Assembly (NCBI GenBank): GCA_037951105.1
Contig: JBAMJV010007970.1
Span: 1 to 64,000 of the forward strand
DNA length: 64,000 nucleotides
Source: Echinarachnius parma
Lineage: Eukaryota > Echinodermata > Echinoidea > Clypeasteroida > Echinarachniidae
Reading direction: 5' to 3'
Shown: piece after piece, positions 42,171 through 55,969 of the stretch
How the letters are laid out: each line of letters begins with the position of its first letter
Numbering within the stretch: position 1 is the first letter of the stretch
The notes under the pieces: generated by a model
The model's database searches: none
Seen by the model: the letters and a program-made list of their open reading frames with translations, nothing else
What the model was told of the DNA's origin: nothing
Position numbers and translations under genes: made by a program

Positions 42171-43817
42171 ATTTTGAATTCGTCACTTTTGACGAATTAA
42201 GGTTATACATATCGATTTATTATGATAAAAGGATGATTCCAAAAATAACTTCTCAATCATCATATCAATAATAATAGATTCCCCCCCCCCCCCCCCTGAA
42301 AAAAAGAAAAGAAAAAGAAAAAAAAAGAAAGTTAAAAAATATTGCCTTGGATTCGAACCCACGACCCTTTGATCTTGTGTCACAAATTTTACCGCGAGAC
42401 CAACATTAGATCACTTAACGAAAATGGGAATTCGGGAAAGATACATCAGTGATTGCACACTGCATTTGTCATTGTAACAGTGAATTATTTGACCTTTGAA
42501 CCTAATTTACATATCATTAACGCCATTTTCATAATCCGATCTTATCTTATGAAAATTGTTCCTTTCATATGTGTGCTGAATTTCCATGTCCGCGGCGTAC
42601 GTGGTTATTGAGTATTCATGCTTGATTTATTTGACCTTTGACGGTAAATATGACAATGAAATATGCATTTTCGCGATTTGGTGTTAACTTATGAAATGAT
42701 GGTCTTGCAAATCCCTATCTACATGCGAAGTTCAACATCGGTAGCATAGTTTCTCGAGCAGTTATAGGTCGAAAGCATACGTTTTGACTAACCCTCAATT
42801 TGTAACAGATTTGAACTCTTATTTCCAATCAAACAATTAATCAGGATCTAGTGAACAAAACGAAATGTCGTGAATAGATTGCGAATAGAGCATGACATCA
42901 GCTACGATATATCAAAATTTGGGAGAAAATAGTTGGAGAATAACCGAGATATGGTCATAAGTCCGCTGTGATCGATTTCAACATTGATTGAAATTGATTA
43001 AAATTTGCATGTTCAATTTTAACCCTAAATATGGAGACTTTATAACATTTACTCGGCATAAATGAGGTATGAATTCGTATCGACAACTCATAATCTATCC
43101 GAATATTAAAAGAAAATCGGATGTTTGTGGACTTTTTAAAAAGTTATGGCCGAATAAAAAAAGGATGTTTTTACCATATTTTGCCAATTTGCGTGCGCGC
43201 GTAATTTTGACTTTGACGCGCGCGTACTCCGTTATTATGAGTCAACAATGACTCAAATTGATAGGGTGTGTTTAGGGATCTATAAGGCATGCAAAACATG
43301 TAAAAAAACGACAATTTTCTTATTAATTCGCGTTACGCGCGCAAATACGCGCGCGCCGACGCGCACGCGCGGAATTTTTTGAAACGCTTAAAATTGTCTG
43401 AAACATATAGTAAATTACTCGGGTTGGGGTTTTGAACATTTTTAATTTTTGTTTTCACTTGACGGACGCGTACGCGCGCGTCTCCGAGTGTAAGCGCACG
43501 CGCATGAGCTTAAAAGATGACGATTGAACTGTTTGATATTGATGCGAAATTTGAAGTGAAATTAATGATGCATGACTGAGTTATGATGATTATTGAAATT
43601 TGACAAAATGGCGTCCTGATGACGTCACAGTGATGTGACGACATTGAAAAGTTTGACTGCACTAAGTTAGACCATGATCTATCATCATGTGAAGTTTCAT
43701 GACAATTGATTCATTTGATCTTGAGATATGCGACGAACAAAATTGGGAAGAATAATAAGAAGAAAAATCTTGACGAAATCAATAGGTTATACATATGTAT
43801 ATGTATAACCTAACTAG
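42171..43817 (+). repeat. Array unit 5 (type A, 1,647 bp)
   Basis: Type A with SINE head at about 42345-42412 and poly-C at 42282-42297. Some internal differences from units 1 and 3 (for example the CRE region has one site altered). Confidence 0.8.
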
Positions 43818-45633
43818 ATGTTGAATTCGTCACATTTGACGAATTAAGGTTATACATATTGAAATTTCGATATGATGATATTGACTTTTCAACGCGTAAT
43901 ATGATGATGTCATAACATTTACTTGGCATAAATGAATGACACAAAATAGGGTAACAATATAAATTCATTACATTCAATTGTTATCAAATTGGGGAGTGGG
44001 AAGCTCTTAAATTGACCAAAATGACTGTAAAATGGCTCTGTACCTGACGTCTTATTTTGACCATATCACACCTTTCCTTTGGCCGATTTGTACCCGGTTT
44101 TCAGTATGTTAAAGCTGAGTTTCCGCTACACTATCACGATTTTAGATTTTATTTCACGATTAGAGCACGGGAACAGGTCGTAATTGAAGGTTGAACTTTT
44201 GTTTTACTTTATCGTGCACTATGGAGACTTTACAAAATCTTATTGTCCATTGTTAGGTATGTATAAATATGTGCAACTCATACTCTTTCAGAATATGAAA
44301 AAATATTTGGATATATCCATGTATCAAAGAAGTTATGACCGATAAGAGAAGGGCATGTTTGACCAGATTTAGCCAATTTTCACACTCGTGCGCGATTTCA
44401 ACTTTAACCGTCAATTCGATGACTTTATAACATTTACTCGGCATAAATGAGGTATGAATTCGTATCTACAACTCATAATCTATCGGAATATTAAATAAAA
44501 CTGGGTGTTTGTGGACTTTTTAAAAAGTTATGGCCGAATACAAAAAGGATGTTTTTACCATATTTTGCCAATTTGCGTGCGCGCGGACAGATTTGTTAAT
44601 TATCCGCCGATAGATGGCGCTATTCTCCACTCCAAATCATGGTTGTAATTGAAGGTTGAACTTTTCTTTTACTTTATCGTGCACTATGGAGACTTTACAA
44701 AATCGGATTGGCCATTGTTAGATATGTAAAAATATGTGCAACTCATACTCTTTCAGAATATGTAAAAATATTTGGATATATCCATGTATCACAGAAGTTG
44801 TGACCGTTAAGAGAAGGGCATGTTTGACCAGATTTAGCCAATTTTCACACTCGTGCGCGATTTCAACTTTAACCGTCAATTCGATGACTTTATAACATTT
44901 ACTCGGCATAAATGAGGTATGAATTCGCATTTACAACTCATACTCTATCCGAATATTAAAAGAAAATTGTGTGTTTGTTGACTTTTTAAAAAGTTATGGC
45001 CGAATAAAAAAAGTATGTTTTTACCATATTTTGCCAAATTGCGTGCGCGCGTAATTTTGACTTTGACGCGCGCGTACTCCTTTATTATGAGTCAACAATG
45101 ACTCAAATTGATAGGGTGTGTTGAGGGATCTATAAGGACTGCAAAACATGTGAAAAAACGACAATTTTCCTATTCATTCGCGTTACGCGCGCAAATACGC
45201 GCGCGCTGACGCGCACGCGCGGAATTTTTTGAAACGCTTAAAATTGTCTGAAACATATAGTAAATTACTCGGGTTGGGGTTTTGAGCATTTTTTGACATT
45301 TTTTTTCATTTGACGGACGCGAACGCGCGCGTCTCCGAGTGTAATTGCACGCGCATGAGCTTAAAAGATGACCATTGACCCGATTAATATTGGTGCGAAA
45401 TTTGAATTGAAATTGATAAATCATGACTGAGATATGATGATTATTAACATTTGACAAAATGGCGTCCTGATGACGTCATAGTAATGTGACGTCACTGAAA
45501 AAGCTTGCAGATCTAAGTTAGATCATGATCTATCATCATGTGAAGATTCATGACAATTGATTCATGTGATCTTGAGATATGCGACGAACAAAATTGATGG
45601 GAAGAATAAATAAATAATAATAATAATAACTAG
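43818..45633 (+). repeat. Array unit 6 (hybrid, 1,816 bp)
   Basis: Starts as type B, repeats the GTAATTGAAGGTTGAACTTT segment twice, then switches to the type A CpG region. Ends in (AAT)n directly before ACTAG with no hairpin. Its second half resembles unit 11. Confidence 0.75.
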
Positions 45634-47283
45634 ATGTTGAATTCGTCACGTTTGACGAATTAAGGTTATACATATCGATTTATTATGATAAAAGGATGAT
45701 TCCAAAAATAACTACTCAATCATGATATCAATAATAATAGATTCCCCCCCCCCCCTGAAAAAAAAAAAAAAAAAGGAAACAAAAAAATGTATTGCCTTGG
45801 ATTCGAACCCACGACCCTTTGATCTTGTGTCACAAATTATACCGCGAGACCAACATTATATCTCTTAACAAAAATGGGAAATCGGGAAAGATACATCAGT
45901 GATTGCACATTCCATTTGTCATTGTAACAGTGAATTATTTGACCTTTGAACCTAATTTACATATCCTTAACACCACTTTCATAATCCGATCTTATCTAAT
46001 GAAAATTGTTCCTTTCATTATAACATACATGTGTGCTGAATTTCATGTCCGCGGTGTACGTGGTTATTAAGTATTCATGCTTGATTTATTTGACCTTTGA
46101 CGGTAAATATGACAATGAAATATGCATTTTCGCGATTTGGTGTTAACTTATGAAATGATGGGCTTGCAAATCCCTATCTACATGCGAAGTTTCACATTGG
46201 TAGCATAATTCCTCCAGCAGTTATAGGTCGAAAGCATACGTTTTGGCTAAACCTCAATTTTATCAGATTTGGACTCTTATTTACAATCAAACAATTCATC
46301 AGGATCCAGTTAACATAACGAATTGTTGTGAAAAGATTGCGAATGGAGTACGACATCAGTTACGATATATCGAAATTTGGGAGAAAATTTATGGAGAATA
46401 AGCGAGATATGGTCAATAGTCCGCTGTGATCGATTTCAACATTGATTGAAATTGATTAAAATTCGCATTTTCAACTTTAACCGTCAATACGAAGACTTTA
46501 TAACATTTACTCGGCATAAATGAGGTATGAATTCGTATCTACAACTCATAATCTATCCGAATATTAAAAGAAAATTGGGTGTTTGTGGACTTTTTAAAAA
46601 GTTATGGCCGAATACAAAAAGGATGTTTTTACCATGTTTTGCCATTTTTTGCCATTTTGCGTGCGCGCGTAATTTTGACTTTGACACGCGCGTACTCCGT
46701 TATTATGAGTCAATAATGACTCAAATTGATAGGGTGTGCTGAGGGATGTATAAGAATTGCAAAACATGTAAAAAAACTACATTTTTTTTATTCATTCGCG
46801 TTACGCGCGCAAATACGCGCGCGCCGACGCGCACGCGCGGAATTTTTTGAAACGCTTAAAATTGTCTGAAACATATAGTAAATTACTCGGGTAAGGGTTT
46901 TGAGCATTTAAAAAAAAAAAAATTAATTGACGGACGCGTACGCGCGCGTCTCCGAGTGTAATTGCATGCGCATGAGCTTAAAAGATGAACATTGACCTGA
47001 TAAATATTGATGCAAAATTTGAATTAAAATTGATATTTCATGACTGAGTTATGATGATTATTAACATTTGACAAAATGGCGTCCTGATGATGTCACAGTG
47101 ATGTGACGTCACTGAAAAAGTTGGCAGTTCTAAGTTAGAACATGATCTATCATCATGTGATAATTCATGATATTTGATTCATCTGATCTTGAGATAATCG
47201 ACGAACAAAATTAGGAAGAAGAATAAATAAAAATCTTGACGAAATCAATAGGTTATACATATGTATATGTATAACCTAACTAG
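45634..47283 (+). repeat. Array unit 7 (type A, 1,650 bp)
   Basis: Almost identical to unit 9 (48459-50112). I saw only a handful of substitutions plus homopolymer length changes. SINE head at about 45797-45860. Confidence 0.8.
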
Positions 47284-48458
47284 ATGTTGAATTCGTCACT
47301 TTAGACGAATTAAGGTTATACATATCGAAATTTCCATATGATGATATTGACTTTTCAACGCGTAATATGATAATGTCATAACATACGTTTTAGCTAACCC
47401 TCAATTTTTAACAGATTTAGACTCTCATTTCCAATCAAACAATTCATCACGATCTAGTGAACAAAACTAAATGGTGTGAATAGATTGCGAATAGAGCAGG
47501 ACATCAGCTACGATATATCAAAATTTGGGAGTACATTGATGGAGAATAAGCGAGATATGGTCAAAAGTACACTGTGATCGATTTCAACATTGATTGAAAG
47601 TGATTAAAATTCGCATTTTCAACTTTAACCGTCAATACGATGACTTTATAACATTTACTCGGCATAAATGAGGTATGAATTCGTATGTACAACTCATAAT
47701 CTATCCGAATATTAAAAGAAAATTGGGTGTTTGTGGACTTTTGAAAAAGTTATGGCCGAATACAAAAAGGATGTTTTTACCATCTTTTGCCATTTTTTGC
47801 CATTTTGCGTGCGCGCGTAATTTTGACTTTGACACGCGCGTACTCCGTTATTATGAGTCAACAATGACTCAAATTGATAGGGTGTGTCGAGGGACCTATA
47901 AGGAATGCAAAACATGTGAAAAAACGACAATTTTCCTATTCATTCGCGTTACGCGCGCAAATACGCGCGCGCCGACGCGCACGCGCGGAATTTTTTGAAA
48001 CGCTTAAAATTGTCTGAAACATATAGTAAATTACTCGGGTTGAGGTTTTGAACATTTTAAATTTTTTTTTTCACTTGACGGACGCGTACGCGCGCGTCTC
48101 CGAGTGTAAGCGCACGCGCATGAGCTTAAAAGATGACGATTGAACTGATTGATATTGATGCGAAATTTGAAGAGAAATTAATGATGCATGACTGAGTTAT
48201 GATGATTATTGAAATTTGACAAAATGGCGTCCTGATGACGTCATAGTGATGTGACGTCACTGAAAAGTTTCACTGCACTAAGTTAGACCATGATCTATCA
48301 TCATGTGAATATTCATGATAATTGATTCATCTGATCGTGAGATATGCGACGCACAAAATTAGGAAGAATAAATAAAAAAAATAAAAATAAAAATAAAAAA
48401 AATAAAAATCTTGACGAAATCAATAGGTTATACATATGTATATGTATAACCTAACTAG
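47284..48458 (+). repeat. Array unit 8 (short hybrid, 1,175 bp)
   Basis: Type B start, then a jump near 47380 into the second half of type A (ACATACGTTTTAGCTAACCC onward). Ends with an A-rich stretch and the GGTTATACATAT hairpin. It lacks the SINE head. Confidence 0.75.
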
Positions 48459-50112
48459 ATGTTGAATTCGTCACGTTTGACGAATTAAGGTTATACATAT
48501 CGATTTATTATGATAAAAGGATGATTCCAAAAATAACTACTCAATCATGATATCAATAATAATAGATTCCCCCCCCCCCCCCCCTGAAAAAAAAAAAAAA
48601 AAAGGAAACAAAAAAATGTATTGCCTTGGATTCGAACCCACGACCCTTTGATCTTGTGTCACAAATTATACCGCGAGACCAACATTATATCTCTTAACAA
48701 AAATGGGAAATCGGGAAAGATACATCAGTGATTGCACATTCCATTTGTCATTGTAACAGTGAATTATTTGACCTTTGAACCTAATTTACATATCCTTAAC
48801 ACCACTTTCATAATCCGATCTTATCTAATGAAAATTGTTCCTTTCATTATAACATACATGTGTGCTGAATTTCATGTCCGCGGTGTACGTGGTTATTAAG
48901 TATTCATGCTTGATTTATTTGACCTTTGACGGTAAATATGACAATGAAATATGCATTTTCGCGATTTGGTGTTAACTTATGAAATGATGGGCTTGCAAAT
49001 CCCTATCTACATGCGAAGTTTCACATTGGTAGCATAATTCCTCCAGCAGTTATAGGTCGAAAGCATACGTTTTGGCTAAACCTCAATTTTATCAGATTTG
49101 GACTCTTATTTACAATCAAACAATTCATCAGGATCCAGTTAACATAACGAATTGTTGTGAAAAGATTGCGAATGGAGTACGACATCAGTTACGATATATC
49201 GAAATTTGGGAGAAAATTTATGGAGAATAAGCGAGATATGGTCAATAGTCCGCTGTGATCGATTTCAACATTGATTGAAATTGATTAAAATTCGCATTTT
49301 CAACTTTAACCGTCAATACGAAGACTTTATAACATTTACTCGGCATAAATGAGGTATGAATTCGTATCTACAACTCATAATCTATCCGAATATTAAAAGA
49401 AAATTGGGTGTTTGTGGACTTTTTAAAAAGTTATGGCCGAATACAAAAAGGATGTTTTTACCATGTTTTGCCATTTTTTGCCATTTTGCGTGCGCGCGTA
49501 ATTTTGACTTTGACACGCGCGTACTCCGTTATTATGAGTCAATAATGACTCAAATTGATAGGGTGTGCTGAGGGATGTATAAGAATTGCAAAACATGTAA
49601 AAAAACTACATTTTTTTTATTCATTCGCGTTACGCGCGCAAATACGCGCGCGCCGACGCGCACGCGCGGAATTTTTTGAAACGCTTAAAATTGTCTGAAA
49701 CATATAGTAAATTACTCGGATAAGGGTTTTGAGCATTTAAAAAAAAAAAAATTAATTGACGGACGCGTACGCGCGCGTCTCCGAGTGTAATTGCATGCGC
49801 ATGAGCTTAAAAGATGAACATTGACCTGATAAATATTGATGCAAAATTTGAATTAAAATTGATATTTCATGACTGAGTTATGATGATTATTAACATTTGA
49901 CAAAATGGCGTCCTGATGACGTCACAGTGATGTGACGTCACTGAAAAAGTTGGCAGTTCTAAGTTAGAACATGATCTATCATCATGTGATAATTCATGAT
50001 ATTTGATTCATCTGATCTTGAGATAATCGACGAACAAAATTAGGAAGAAGAATAAAGAAAAATCTTGACGAAATCAATAGGTTATACATATGTATATGTA
50101 TAACCTAACTAG
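48459..50112 (+). repeat. Array unit 9 (type A, 1,654 bp)
   Basis: Near-duplicate of unit 7. SINE head at about 48625-48690, two intact CRE-like sites. Confidence 0.8.
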
Positions 50113-51384
50113 ATGTTGAATTCGTCACGTTTGACGAATTAAGGTTATACATATTGAAATTTCGATATGATGATATTGACTTTTCAACGCGTAATATGAT
50201 GATGTCATAACATTTACTTGGCATAAATGAATGACACAAAATACGGTAACAATATTAATTCATAACAAAAGGGGAGGGGGAAGCTCTTAAATTTACCAAA
50301 ATGACTGTAAAATGGCTCTGTACTTGACGTCTTATTTTGACCATATCACACTTTTCCTTTGGCCGATTTTTACCCGGTTTTCAGTATGTTAAAGCTGAGT
50401 TTCCGCTACCTTATCGCGATTTTCGATTTTATTTCACGATTAGAGCACGGGAACAGGTCGTAATTGAAGGTTGAACTTTTTTTTACTTTATCGTGCACTA
50501 TGATGACTTTACCAAATCTGATTGGCCAATGTTAAATTTGTAAAAATATGTGCAACTCATACTCTTTCAGAATATGAAAAAATATTTGTATATTTCCATG
50601 TATCAAAGAAGTTGTGACCGATAAGAGAAGTGCATGTTTGACCAGATTTAGCCAATTTTCACACTCTTTGCGCGATTTCAACTTTAACCGGTCAATTCGA
50701 TGACTTTAGAACATTTACTCGGCATAAAGGAGGTATGAATTCGCATCTACAACTCATAATCTTTCCGGATATTTAAAGAAATTTGGGAGTTTGTGGACTT
50801 TTTAAAAAGTTATGGCCGATAAGAGACCAGACTTGGGAAATTTTCACGCTCGTGCGCTATTTAATTTTTAACCGTCAATATGATGACTTTATAACATTTA
50901 CTCGGCATAAATGAGTTATGAATTCGCATCTACAACTCATAATCTATCCGAATATTCAAATAGAAATGGGTTTTTGTGGACTTTTTAAAAAGTTATGCCC
51001 GAATAAAAAAATGGTTGTTTTTGAGCATTTTCAGATTTTAAGATCCTTAGACGGGCGCGTACGCGCTTGTTACGTAGCGCATGCGCATGCGCATAATCGG
51101 AAAAGTTGCCACTCGGCCTGATAATTGTTGGTGCTAAATTTAAAGGGAAATAGAAGATGCATGACTGAGATACATCCATGAATGTAATTTCACAAAATGG
51201 CGTCCCGATGACGTCACGAATAGTCGGCGGCACCCAAAAGTTTGGCAGTTCTAAGTTAGACCAAGATCTATCATCTGGCTAAGTTTCAGGACAATAGCTG
51301 CACCCGTTATTGAGGTATCCGACGAACAAAATCCTTGTTTTCGTGTCTCTATGCACTCGCATACAGACACAAAAACAATACTAG
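50113..51384 (+). repeat. Array unit 10 (type B, 1,272 bp)
   Basis: Same length and layout as unit 4. The terminal hairpin loop reads ACTC in place of ATTG while both arms are kept. Confidence 0.8.
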
Positions 51385-52907
51385 ATTTTGAATTCGTCAC
51401 TTTTGACGAATTAAGGTTATACATACTGAAAATACTATAATATGGTATTACATGTATATTGCCTTTTCAACAGGAAATATGATGATTTAAGTACATTTAT
51501 TGATATAAATGAATTTCACAAAAAGGGTACAAATATTAATTCATAACATTCAATTGTAATCCAAATTGGAGTGGGAAGCTCTTAAATTTACCAAAATGAC
51601 TGTAAAATGGCTCTGTACTTGACGTCTTATGTTTGACCAGATTTAGCCAATTTTCACACTCTTGCGCGATTTCAACTTTCAACCGTCAATTCGATGACTT
51701 AATAACATTTACTCGGCATAAATGAGGTATGAATTCGTATCTACAACTCATAATCTATCCGAATATTAAATAAAATTGGGTGTTTGTGGACTTTTTAAAA
51801 AGTTATGGCCGAATACAAAAAGGATGTTTTACCATATTTTGCCAATTTGCGTGCGCGCGGACAGATTTTTGAATTATCCGCCGATAGATGGCGCTATTCT
51901 ACACTCCAAATCATGGTCGTAATTGAAGGTTGAACTTTTCTTTTACTTTATCGTGCACTATGGAGACTTTACAAAATCGGATTGTCCATTGTTAGGTATG
52001 TAAAAATATGTGCAATTCATACTCTTTCAGAATATGAAAAAATATTTGGATATATCCATGTCTCAAAGAAGTTATGACCGATAAGAGAAGGGCATGTTTG
52101 ACCAGATTTAGCCAATTTTCACACTCGTGCGCGATTTCAACTTTAACCGTCAATTCGATGACTTTATAACATTTACTCGGCATAAATGAGGTATGGATTC
52201 GTATCTACAACTCATAATCTATCCGAATATTAAAAGAAAATTGGGTGTTTGTGGACTTTTTAAAAAGTTATGGACGAATAAAAAAAGTATGTTTTTATCA
52301 TATTTTGCCAATTTGCGTGCGCGCGTAATTTTGACTTTGACGCGCGCGTACTCCGTTATTATGAGTCAACAATGACTCAAATTGATAGGGTGTGTTGAGG
52401 GATCTATAAGGAATGCAAAACATGTGAAAAAACGACAATTTTACTATTCATTCGCGTTACGCGCGCAAATACGCGCGCGCCGACGCGCACGCGCGGAATT
52501 TTTTGAAACGCTTAAAATTGTCTGAAACATATAGTAAATTACTCGGGTTGAGGTTTTGAGCATTTTTTGACATTTTTTTTCATTTGACGGACGCGTACGC
52601 GCGCGTCTGCGAGTGTAATTGCACGCGCATGAGCTTAAAAGATGACCATTGACCTGATTAATATTGATGCGAAATTTCAAATGAAGTTAATGATGCATGA
52701 CTGAGATATGATGATTATTGAAATTTGACAAAATGGCGTCCTGATGACGTCATTGTAATGTGACGTCACTGAAAAAGTTAGCAGATCTAAGTTAGATCAT
52801 GATCTATCATCATGTGAAGATTCATGACAATTGATTCATGTGATCTTGAGATATGCGACGAACAAAATTGATGGGAAGAATAAATAAATAATAATAATAA
52901 TAACTAG
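51385..52907 (+). repeat. Array unit 11 (hybrid, 1,523 bp)
   Basis: The 5' hairpin is standard, but the following 200 bp (from CTGAAAATACTATAATATGG) differ from all other units. It then joins the unit 6-like body with the CpG boxes and ends in (AAT)n and ACTAG. Confidence 0.75.
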
Positions 52908-54436
52908 ATGTTGAATTCGTCACGTTTGACGAATTAAAGGTTATACATATTGAAATTTCGATATGATGATATTGACTCTTCAACGCGTAATTATGATAAT
53001 GTCATAACATTTACTTGGCATAAATGAATGACACAAAATGGGGTAACAATATTCATTCATAACAAAAGGGGAGGGGGCAGCTCTTTAATTGACCAAAATG
53101 ACTGTAAAATGGCTCTGTACCTGACGTCTTATTTCAACCATATCACACCTTTCCTTTGGCCGATTTTGACCCGGTTTTCAGTATGCTAAAGCTGAGTTTG
53201 CTCTACACAATCATTTTTTCGATTTTATTTCACGATTTGAGCACGGGAACAGGTCGTAATTGAAGGTTGAACTTTTTTTTTCTTTATCGTGCACTATGAT
53301 GACTTTACAAAATCTGATTGGCCAATGTTAAAATTGTAAAAATATGTGCAACTCATACTCTTTCAGAATATGAAAAAAATATTTGTATATTTCCATGTAT
53401 CAAAGAAGTTGTGACCGATAAGAGAAGTGCATGTTTGACCAGATTTAGCCAATTTTCACACTCTTTGCGCGATTTCAACTTTAAGCGGTCAATTCGATGA
53501 CTTTAGAAGATTTACTCGGCATAAAGCAAGTATGAATTCGTATCTACAACTCATAATCTATCCAAATATTCAAATAAAATTGGGTTTTAGTCGACCTTTG
53601 AAAAAGTTATGGCCGAATAAAAAAAGGATATTTTTACCATATTTTGCCAATTATTTGTTTTGAATTGTTCGCCCTTAGATGTTAGATGGCGCTGTTCAGA
53701 CTTAGCCAATTTTCACACTCGTGCGCTTTTTAAATCTTAACGGTCAATATGATGACTTTGTAACATTTACTCGGCATAAATGAGGTATGAATTCGCATCT
53801 ACAACTCATAATCTTTCCGGATATTCAAAGAAATTTGCGAGTTTGTGGACTTTTAAAAAAGTTATGGCCGATAAGAGAGCAGACTTGGGAAATTTTCACG
53901 CTCGTGCGCTATTTAATTTTTAACCGTCAATATGATGACTTTATGACATTTACTCGGCATGAATGAGGTATGAATTCGCATCTACAACTCATAATCTATC
54001 CGAATATTAAAATAGAAATGGGTTTTTGTGGACTTTTTAAAAAGTTATGCCCGAATAAAAAAATGGTTGTTTTTGAGCATTTTCAGATTTTAAGATCCTT
54101 AGACGGGCGCGTACGCGCTTGTTACGTAGCGCATGCGTATGCGCATACTCGGAAAAGTTGCCACTCGGCGTGATGATTATTGGTGCCAAATTTAAAGGGA
54201 AATAGAAGATGCATGACTGAGATACATCCATGAATGAAATTTCACAAAATGGCGTCCCGATGACGTCACGAATAGTCGGCGGCACTTAAAAGTTTGGCAG
54301 TTCTAAGTTAGACCAAGATCTATCATCTGGCAAAGTTTCAGGACAATAGCTGCACCCGTTATTGAGGTATCCGACGAACAAAATCCTTGTTTTCGTGTCT
54401 CTATGCATTGGCATACAGACACAAAAACAATACTAG
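52908..54436 (+). repeat. Array unit 12 (type B, 1,529 bp)
   Basis: Three-monomer type B like unit 2. Ends with the GTGTCT...AGACAC hairpin. Confidence 0.8.
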
Positions 54437-55969
54437 ATGTTGAATTCGTCACTTTTGACGAATTGAAGGTTATACATAATGAAATTTCGATATATTATGA
54501 TAATTGACTTTTCAACGCGTAATTATGATGATGTCATGACATTTACTTGGCATAAATGAATGACACAAAATAGGGTAACAATATTCATTCATAACAAAAG
54601 GGGGAGGGGGGAGCTCTTAAATTGACCAAAATGACTGTAAAATGGCTCTGTACCTGACGTCTTATTTCAACCATATCACACCTTTCCTTTGGCCGATTTT
54701 GACCCGGTTTTCAGTATGTTAAAGCTGAGTTTCCTCTACACAATCATTTTTTCGATTTTATTTCACGATTTGAGCACGGGAACAGGTCGTAATTGAAGGT
54801 TGAACTTTTTTTTTCTTTATCGTGCACTATGATGACTTTACAAAATCTGATTGGCCAATGTTAAAATTGTAAAAATATGTGCAACTCATACTCTTTCAGA
54901 ATATGAAAAAAATATTTGTATATTTCCATTTATCAAAGAAGTTGTGACCGATAAGAGAAGTGCATGTTTGACCAGATTTAGCCAATTTTCACACTCTTTG
55001 CGCGATTTCAACTTTAACCGGTCAATTCGATGACTTTAGAACATTTACTCGGCATAAAGCAAGTATGAATTCGTATCTACAACTCATAATCTATCCAAAT
55101 ATTCAAATACAATTGGGTTTTTGTCGACTTTTGAAAAAGTTATGGCCGAATTAAAAAAGGATGTTTTTACCATATTTGGCCAATTATTTGTTTAGAACTG
55201 TTCGCCCTTAGATGTTAGATGGCGCTGTTCAGACTTAGCCAATTTTCACACTGGTGCGCTTTTTAAATCTTAACGGTCAATATGATGACTTTGTAACATT
55301 TACTCGGCATAAATGAGGTATGAATTCGCATCTACAACTCATAATCTTTCCGGATATTCAAAGAAATTTGCGAGTTTGTGGACTTTTAAAAAAGTTATGG
55401 CCGATAAGAGACCAGACTTGGAAAATTTTCACACTCGTGCGCTATTTAATTTTTAACCGTCAATATGATGACTTTATAACATTTACTCGGCATAAATGAG
55501 GTATCTATTCGCATCTACAACTCATAATCTATCCGAATGTTAAAATAAAATTGGGTTTTTGTGGACTTTTTACAAAGTTATGCCCGAATAAAAAAATGGT
55601 TGTTTTTGAGCATTTTCAGATTTTAAGATCCTTAGACGGGCGCGTACGCGCTTGGTACTTGGCGCATGCGCATGCGCATACTCGGAAAAGTTGCCACTCG
55701 GCGTGATAATTATTAGTGCTAAATTTAAAGGGAAATAGAAGATGCATGACTGAGATACATCCATGAATGTAATTTCACAAAATGGCGTCCCGATAACGTC
55801 ACGAACAGTTGGCGGCACCCAAAAGTTTGGCAGTTCTAAGTTAGACCAAGATCTATCATTCCGCAAAGTTTCAGGACAATAGCTGCACCCGTTATTGAGG
55901 TATCCGACGAACAAAATCCTTGTTTTCGTGTCTCTATGCATTGGCATACAGACACAAAAACAATACTAG
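54437..55969 (+). repeat. Array unit 13 (type B, 1,533 bp)
   Basis: Close relative of unit 12, with the same monomer count and the same 3' hairpin type. Confidence 0.8.
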
